Assembly (NCBI GenBank): GCA_030616505.1 | Contig: JAUWXD010000003.1 | Location: forward strand, 1 to 10,050 | Length of the DNA stretch: 10,050 bases | Direction of reading: 5' to 3' | From: Hadesarchaea archaeon | Lineage (GTDB): Archaea > Hadarchaeota > Hadarchaeia > Hadarchaeales > Hadarchaeaceae | Shown here: positions 6,283 to 10,050 of the stretch, piece after piece | Position numbering within the stretch: the first letter of the stretch is position 1 | Layout of the letters: each line of letters opens with the position of its first letter | The notes under the pieces: model-generated | What the model was told of the DNA's origin: nothing | Seen by the model: the letters and a program-made list of their open reading frames with translations, nothing else | Database searches by the model: none | Made by a program: the position numbers and the translations under genes

Positions 6283-6852
6283 TCACTGCCCTTGGAACCA
6301 GAGTGATATGTAACCTAGTTTTGGAATCACAGAGACTACCTCTCCAGTTATCTGTTCGGGCTTGATGGATTTCTCTATTTGCAGCGTGCCAGAGTTGGCG
6401 TCGCCCTTGGTCATAATACGGACCTCTCCATCTTCCTCCCACATATCCACAACGCGGTGTGTAAGTGGAATGACGCCAGAGCCCAAGTCGATTATTATGA
6501 CATCGCCGATCGCTATTTCAGAGACCGAGTAAACACCACGGATGATAAGGAGATCCCCACGTTCAAATCCACCTTGTATGGGGAATTCGGATGGGTCATA
6601 TCCATGGTCGATAAAATAATCGCGCCATGCTTCCCCATTGTGTTTCATACTTGGCGAAATTACAGACATCCAAAAGGAATCGGTCCGCAGAGCAAGTGTT
6701 AGAATACCTGCTATTGTGAAGTAGAATATACCTAACATCAAGAGAAATCCGAAGATATCCCGCACTATGGTGTGCCCTAGGAACCTCACCATAATCTTTT
6801 TCGTCTTCGATGTACAACGCCAGATTTTTGTTTTGAGTTTAGACCCTGCCAT
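6283..6852 (-). CDS. Archaeal-type (Sec11-like) signal peptidase I
   Basis: 189 aa. A basic N terminus (about 1-31) precedes one membrane segment at about 32-55 (FGFLLMLGIFYFTIAGIL). The catalytic domain faces outward and shows S66-P-S68-M with S68 as predicted nucleophile, LTHR with H132, and TKGDAN with D151. A histidine in place of the bacterial lysine marks the Sec11-like archaeal and eukaryotic type. It would cleave signal peptides of exported proteins. Between the serine and the GDLLII strand is a roughly 30-residue insert (WRDYFIDHGYDPSEF and onward). I see no C-terminal membrane segment. ATG at 6852 is preferred over GTG at 6861 because GAGGGG lies 8 nt before it. Start overlaps the DUF99 gene by 14 nt. 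Confidence 0.92.
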   Translation of the reverse strand: MAGSKLKTKIWRCTSKTKKIMVRFLGHTIVRDIFGFLLMLGIFYFTIAGILTLALRTDSFWMSVISPSMKHNGEAWRDYFIDHGYDPSEFPIQGGFERGDLLIIRGVYSVSEIAIGDVIIIDLGSGVIPLTHRVVDMWEEDGEVRIMTKGDANSGTLQIEKSIKPEQITGEVVSVIPKLGYISLWFQGQ

Positions 6853-7456
6853 AGCTCTCACCCCTCACTATAGCGGTGGCGATAAGGTGCGCAACCCTCA
6901 AGGGCTCCGGAACAAGACTGCGTGTTGAACTCAATTTAACCACACTTTCGGCGTCCGCATGCTTGATTCCTATGAGCTGCATGTAGATTCGTGCTCCGCG
7001 ACTCTTGGTCCTCACTGGATAAATTTTGCCAACCCTCTTGATTGTCCCCCATCTTTCACGCCATTTTGGTAGATGTTTAATCGCCTTGCGAATATCCGCC
7101 ATATCTGGAAGTTCGCGCGAAATCACTATCACAGGCAATCCCGTCTTTTTGAAAACCTCTTTGATGTCTAATACGTTGAACCCTGCGAAAGTCACCCCGT
7201 CCACCATCAGAACCCTGAGCTGCCCCCGGTGGCGACTTCTGTTTACCATATCGATGAGGCGCTCAGTCACATCTGTTCCGTCTTGCTCGATGTAAGTCTT
7301 CAACACACCGTCGAGCCATCGCCCTCCTCTGAATACCACACCGACGAGCGGGACCTCACTCTTAGACTTGGGCTCAAACGGTCCGTCGTCTACACCCAAA
7401 ATCCTGATCTCTGGCTTCACCTGCCAAAATTTAACTTCCCGCAACTGGGGCACCAA
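6839..7456 (-). CDS. DUF99 / COG1628 protein, endonuclease V-related fold
   Basis: 205 aa, matching archaeal DUF99 proteins (UPF0215). Conserved stretches are visible: KPEIRILGVDDGPF with D23-D24, VVFRGG and LDGVL, NRSRHRGQLRVLMVDGVTFAGFN with D86, and the PDMADIRKAIKHLPKWRERW segment. The family is related in fold to endonuclease V, and the aspartates sit where acidic active-site residues would be expected, so nucleic acid cleavage is plausible but unproven. The start is TTG at 7456; GTG at 7453 or TTG at 7444 are alternatives, and no clear ribosome-binding site decides between them. It lies 14 nt after rpoL and overlaps the signal peptidase gene by 14 nt. Confidence 0.88.
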   Translation of the reverse strand: MVPQLREVKFWQVKPEIRILGVDDGPFEPKSKSEVPLVGVVFRGGRWLDGVLKTYIEQDGTDVTERLIDMVNRSRHRGQLRVLMVDGVTFAGFNVLDIKEVFKKTGLPVIVISRELPDMADIRKAIKHLPKWRERWGTIKRVGKIYPVRTKSRGARIYMQLIGIKHADAESVVKLSSTRSLVPEPLRVAHLIATAIVRGESYGRV

Positions 7457-7470
7457 AGAGAGTTTCGTTA

Positions 7471-7752
7471 CTATTTCTTAAGGTCCTTTTGTAGCTGCTT
7501 GCGCAGGTCCTCTAGCTGCTTTGATATTTGGCCAGCTGCATCTGTGAATGCACGCTTCGGCGACTTGCCTTTTTTGGTCTCCACGTAAAATTTAGGAGAC
7601 CCGATCAGAGGGTGCTCTACATTGTAAGCCGCAGACGTCACGCTTTCGTCTTTATTCAGCTCCGCGCGCAAGAGGTTGCAAAATGTGTGGTTTTCTCCCA
7701 CTATTTTTATCAGCATACTCCCGCTTTCCTTTTCGATGAGTTCTAGCTCCAT
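7471..7752 (-). CDS. rpoL: RNA polymerase subunit L (Rpb11-like)
   Basis: 93 aa, the typical size of archaeal RpoL. The central signature is IVGENHTFCNLLRAELNKD (about 17-35), followed by VTSAAYNVEHPLIGSPKFYVET and a long C-terminal helix with alternating Gln/Leu/Lys. RpoL pairs with RpoD through the alpha-like dimerisation fold and nucleates assembly of RNA polymerase. The ATG at 7752 is preceded by GAGGCG at suitable spacing. A 37-nt gap separates it from the upstream 66-aa gene, long enough for its own weak promoter, although none is obvious. Association with csl4 and dph2 upstream is common among euryarchaea. Confidence 0.97.
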   Translation of the reverse strand: MELELIEKESGSMLIKIVGENHTFCNLLRAELNKDESVTSAAYNVEHPLIGSPKFYVETKKGKSPKRAFTDAAGQISKQLEDLRKQLQKDLKK

Positions 7753-7789
7753 GAATTCGCCTCTTTTACCTATCTTCTCCCTTTTATTA

Positions 7790-7990
7790 TCATTTTGACT
7801 CGGTTATTTCTTTTATTTTCAGCTCCAGATTTCGGATTTCTTCCTTTGTACCGTGGGCGACTATCCTAACCAGTCTAGGTCTAGATTCAGCCTCCAGCTC
7901 CATGTCAATTGTGCCAAGCTTTTCCATCAACTCTATCATCTGGACCGTGTCATTCACCCGAACGTTAAGCGTCTTCTTTATTTTAGCCAT
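7790..7990 (-). CDS. Small conserved-looking protein of unknown function (66 aa)
   Basis: I do not recognise this family. The 66 residues predict strand (LNVRVN), helix (MIELMEKLG), strand (IDMELEAES), strand (RLVRIVAHG) and helix (KEEIRNLELKIKEIT): a beta-alpha-beta-beta-alpha order of the kind seen in small RNA-binding or ferredoxin-like domains. A GTKEEI turn between the last strand and helix resembles KH-type and similar domains. It is rich in Lys and Glu with no cysteine, membrane segment or signal peptide. Its ATG shares a base with the csl4 stop (TGATG), so translation is probably coupled, and it ends in TGA followed directly by TAA. Location between csl4 and rpoL suggests an RNA-related role, but this is inference only. 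Being real is well supported; function is not. Confidence 0.8.
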   Translation of the reverse strand: MAKIKKTLNVRVNDTVQMIELMEKLGTIDMELEAESRPRLVRIVAHGTKEEIRNLELKIKEITESK

Positions 7991-8565
7991 CAGAGTACGC
8001 CTTTCCGATAGTCGTTGGCGAGCTTCCTGAATTCGACGTTCCCGCAGCTGGGACAGCGTAGTTTTTTGTCCTCACGCTCAAGAGGCTCTCGGCACTGAGA
8101 ACACCTCGCGACTATCACTCCGAGTTCCTCACCAGCAGTAGCGAGTTGGACGGGCTCCCTACGCGCATTTATGACCTTTGCTCGGATTATATCGCCGGGC
8201 CTGAACTGTTCTCTGAGTTCTTTCACGTAACCAGTGTGGGTTTGTGAGATGTGAACCGTCCCTGAGTTAAAGTGAAGCTCTCGGTCCTCCCGGCCGCGCA
8301 GAACCCCAATTAAAATATTTGCAGATTGGTCTTTCACTTCCTCGATTCGGCCTATCACAACGTCTCCCCGCTTGAGAGTGGGTGGTCCAAGGATACGGGA
8401 AAATACCGAGACGTGTTTCGTCCTGGCATCTACAAGCACCACACCAGTAGTGGAGGAATAGATCTTACCGATGTCCTCATAGGCCCCATCACCTGGGACG
8501 AACTCTTCTGTGGTTGCGAGAAAATCTCCTGGAACGACGAAATCTCCTGTTTTTATTTCCATCAT
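7990..8565 (-). CDS. csl4: Exosome RNA-binding subunit Csl4
   Basis: 191 aa in three parts. The N-terminal domain (about 1-60) begins GDFVVPGDFLATTEEFVPG, the archaeal Csl4 signature. An S1 RNA-binding domain (about 67-143) includes GDVVIGRIEEV, GTVHISQ and FRPGDIIRAKV. A C-terminal zinc ribbon uses C155, C158, C171 and C174. Csl4 sits on the cap of the archaeal exosome and helps load RNA for 3'-end trimming or decay by the Rrp41-Rrp42 ring, which is not encoded in this window. The start could be ATG at 8565 or the next codon, ATG at 8562; AGGGTGG lies just upstream. It follows dph2 by 11 nt and overlaps the 66-aa gene by 1 nt. Confidence 0.95.
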   Translation of the reverse strand: MMEIKTGDFVVPGDFLATTEEFVPGDGAYEDIGKIYSSTTGVVLVDARTKHVSVFSRILGPPTLKRGDVVIGRIEEVKDQSANILIGVLRGREDRELHFNSGTVHISQTHTGYVKELREQFRPGDIIRAKVINARREPVQLATAGEELGVIVARCSQCREPLEREDKKLRCPSCGNVEFRKLANDYRKGVL

Positions 8566-8576
8566 GTCGACCCACC

Positions 8577-9608
8577 CTACCTAATCTTTCCCCAACTTAA
8601 ATCTTCCTTACCAACCTCGTCCATCCTATAGGGCCTGAATTTCTCTTTTCCAAGCATAACTTGGGCTTCAAAAGGAGTCAAAATTGGGCGTTCGAACCGC
8701 TCTGCGTCGTCGATGGGTATGCGTGGGCAGGCGGTGCAGATAAATGCATCAAATCTAAAATCACCCAACTCTTCTGGCTTCACTTCATTGACAGCAATTA
8801 AGCAAGCGTCACGACCAGCACGTTTGAAATTTTCAACCAATCTTGCCGCGAGCTTGAAGCGAGCTTGTCCAGGCTTGGTGCTCACCACTATGCCGAACCG
8901 ATTACCTGCTGCAGCTCGGGCGATCATCGCCTTTCTCCTGCGAAGAAAAGCGTCGACAGCTGGAGAAATCAACTTGAAACCCTCCGAAACTGGATTCACG
9001 GTCAAAACTTTTTTTCCCGTTGCCAGTACGGCACCCAAGGGGTGAAAATCGCCCGTGCCGATGTAGAGAAAACCGTCTACGTGAGGGGCGACCGAGCAAG
9101 CACAACTGAAATCGCAACCTAGGAGTTGTCCGTGGTACTTTACCCGCGGCCCAGGTTCGCCGATAAAAGGTTTGATTCCGCGCGAACTAAGGAGCTCCGC
9201 GACTTTTTGTAGGGATTTAACATGTTGAACGTTGGTGAGCAATCCCACTCGCTTGAACTCCATCTGTGGCAGTGCCTGCTTGACGGTTTTTATCGGGTCG
9301 ACAAGCATGCGTGCTTCAACATAAAAGGTTGGCAGGCAGGTTGGTATCCCCATGTCTGCGTGCCCGTAATGCGCGAGTACATCACATTCAAGTCGCTTCG
9401 CCTGTGCATCTGCCGGATCGCAGGCCCCATAGCAACTGTCCCCCAATACAATTGTTTCGATGCCCTCGTTGTCAAAGGTCTCTTTTATCGCAGGCAAGTG
9501 TTGTCTCAGGCCAGCTGGAAGCTGAATCGCAGCTCGTTTTGTCTTGTGCTGTTCGAGAAATCGCTTGACGTTCGCTTCTTCAAAGTCATACATATCAGAC
9601 ACGCTCAC
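8577..9608 (-). CDS. dph2: Diphthamide synthesis protein Dph2 (radical 3-amino-3-carboxypropyl transferase)
   Basis: 343 aa. Three conserved cysteines of the Dph1/Dph2 family are present in their usual settings: DSCYGACD (C59), LLGCDFSC (C165) and CTACPRIPIDD (C294). They bind a 4Fe-4S cluster used to cleave S-adenosylmethionine and transfer its 3-amino-3-carboxypropyl group to a histidine of elongation factor 2, the first step of diphthamide formation. Archaeal Dph2 works as a homodimer. The start is uncertain: GTG at 9608 and 9602 or ATG at 9593 are all in frame. I give the longest; no strong ribosome-binding site decides, and the transcript may begin near the start. It is the first gene of the minus-strand cluster, facing an AT-rich promoter region. 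Confidence 0.94.
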   Translation of the reverse strand: MSVSDMYDFEEANVKRFLEQHKTKRAAIQLPAGLRQHLPAIKETFDNEGIETIVLGDSCYGACDPADAQAKRLECDVLAHYGHADMGIPTCLPTFYVEARMLVDPIKTVKQALPQMEFKRVGLLTNVQHVKSLQKVAELLSSRGIKPFIGEPGPRVKYHGQLLGCDFSCACSVAPHVDGFLYIGTGDFHPLGAVLATGKKVLTVNPVSEGFKLISPAVDAFLRRRKAMIARAAAGNRFGIVVSTKPGQARFKLAARLVENFKRAGRDACLIAVNEVKPEELGDFRFDAFICTACPRIPIDDAERFERPILTPFEAQVMLGKEKFRPYRMDEVGKEDLSWGKIR

Positions 9609-9756
9609 AAGTTGTCACTCAGGTTGAAAAATACCGTCGTTTGGCCCAAAAAGTATCAAAGCGATAATAAGGTCCTGTAGTAAAAAATAAGTAATATAAT
9701 GCTTTTATTTCTGGTTTTTTGGCTAGATAATACATAAATATACCTAAAAATGCTTA

Positions 9757-9764
9757 TTTTTATA
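9757..9764 (-). promoter_or_regulatory. Candidate TATA box for dph2 cluster (weak)
   Basis: The minus strand reads TATAAAAA here, a reasonable archaeal TATA element. It would start transcription near 9735, giving a leader of over 120 nt. A second candidate, AAATAAAA on the minus strand at 9703-9710, would give a leader of about 70 nt. Several AT-rich options exist, so neither choice is secure. Confidence 0.3.
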
Positions 9765-9790
9765 GTTTATTTTGGAAAAATTCTCCAACC

Positions 9791-9798
9791 TTTAAATA
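9791..9798 (+). promoter_or_regulatory. TATA box TTTAAATA for the 9839 ORF
   Basis: TTTAAATA matches the archaeal TATA consensus closely and is set in less AT-rich flanks than the DNA before it. Transcription would begin near 9820, about 20 nt before the ATG at 9839. The BRE position just upstream (CCAACC) is not a good match. Confidence 0.7.
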
Positions 9799-9825
9799 CC
9801 CCCTAATCACTCGTAAGGACAGACC

Positions 9826-9830
9826 GGAGG
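9826..9830 (+). promoter_or_regulatory. Shine-Dalgarno site for the 9839 ORF
   Basis: GGAGG lies 8 nt before the ATG at 9839, within the expected short leader. This perfect anti-16S match at proper spacing is the strongest evidence that the short ORF is translated. Confidence 0.75.
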
Positions 9831-9838
9831 CTAGAGAA

Positions 9839-10006
9839 ATGCTATCACTTTCCCAAAAGATACGGGCTGGCCTTGAGCTTAACGGCATGTGTGCGAGGCA
9901 CGTATTCGTGAGACACTATGTTTCTTTAGTGCTCAGTGTAGCCCCTCCTAAATACAAGCGTTTATTCAAGCTCGGAAGCGCCATTAATGCTTTGTCCATC
10001 TTTTAG
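9839..10006 (+). CDS. 55-aa ORF of unknown function, divergent from the cluster
   Basis: Not recognised. ATG at 9839 to TAG at 10004-10006 encodes 55 residues. It is basic: MLSLSQKIRAGLELN, then ARHVFVRHYVSLVLSVAPP, then KYKRLFKLGSAINALSIF. A weakly hydrophobic stretch lies at about residues 28-36, too short for a membrane span. A consensus TATA box and GGAGG ribosome-binding site stand at ideal positions upstream, so expression looks likely. It points away from dph2. Possibilities are a genuine small protein, or the intact 5' end of a longer gene closed early by a stop or frameshift. About 44 nt follow to the window edge, where I see no continuation in the same frame. No cysteine motif or known domain is visible. 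Confidence 0.55.
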   Translation: MLSLSQKIRAGLELNGMCARHVFVRHYVSLVLSVAPPKYKRLFKLGSAINALSIF

Positions 10007-10050
10007 CTGTCTTTGATTCCAATAGTCTAAATCACTCTTCGAACAACTTG

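Larger units (their letters stand above)
9609..9838. other. AT-rich divergent promoter region upstream of dph2
   Basis: No gene is visible in these 230 nt. The part from about 9660 to 9780 is strikingly AT-rich compared with the genes. Transcription must start here in both directions if the plus-strand ORF at 9839 is real. Two similar short segments lie about 50 nt apart: ATGCTTTTATTT at 9699-9710 and ATGCTTATTTTT at 9750-9761. These could be binding sites or chance in AT-rich DNA. No tRNA or stable hairpin was found. Confidence 0.6.

Noticed and set aside
6596..6817. A second minus-strand frame inside the signal peptidase gene, suggesting a possible frameshift
   Set aside because: The main frame carries the membrane segment and every catalytic motif without interruption, so the other frame is incidental.
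9609..10050. Possible tRNA or structured RNA gene upstream of dph2
   Set aside because: No T-loop, anticodon-arm or CCA-proximal pairing pattern could be found on either strand, and most of the region is too AT-rich for a stable structured RNA in such a genome.
1..10050. CRISPR array, insertion sequence, integrase or defence genes
   Set aside because: No regularly spaced repeats, terminal inverted repeats, transposase-like or nuclease-toxin motifs were seen; gene content is housekeeping throughout.

Overview
The window is a piece of an archaeal chromosome. The evidence is the set of archaeal-type information-processing proteins: archaeal/eukaryotic primase (PriS and PriL), a GINS subunit, PCNA, TFS, RpoL, the exosome subunit Csl4, Dph2, L44e, S27e, aIF2-alpha, Nop10 and a PAC2-family protein. 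Gene order and single copies of PCNA and GINS51 fit a euryarchaeal-type genome, perhaps an uncultivated lineage. The sequence alone does not let me name the lineage.

Layout. Seventeen genes run on the minus strand, so transcription goes from about 9.6 kb down to 1. In order they are dph2, csl4, a 66-aa unknown, rpoL, a DUF99 protein, an archaeal-type signal peptidase, a Nudix hydrolase, tfs, an OB-fold protein, pcn (PCNA), priL, priS, gins51, rpl44e, rps27e, aif2-alpha, nop10 and the start of a PAC2-family gene cut by the window edge (17 complete plus 1 partial). Spacing is very tight: junctions are 4-14 nt overlaps or gaps of 1-14 nt. Only three internal gaps are larger: 37 nt before rpoL, 66 nt between pcn and priL, and 50 nt between gins51 and rpl44e. 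These are the likeliest sites for internal promoters or partial termination. nop10 (55 aa) and the PAC2 fragment are short and were read directly from the sequence.

The genes form functional blocks: RNA decay, translation-factor modification and transcription (Dph2, Csl4, RpoL, TFS); replication (OB protein, PCNA, PriL, PriS, GINS51); and translation/ribosome biogenesis (L44e, S27e, aIF2-alpha, Nop10). The signal peptidase, Nudix hydrolase and DUF99 protein are set inside this array.

Upstream of dph2 lies an AT-rich stretch of about 230 nt. It ends in a clear plus-strand TATA box, followed by a Shine-Dalgarno site and a 55-codon ORF of unknown function reading away from the cluster. This divergent unit and the 66-aa protein are the least explained parts of the window. 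I see no mobile element, CRISPR array, tRNA or rRNA, and no previously undescribed multi-gene system; most of the window is a conserved archaeal housekeeping cluster.
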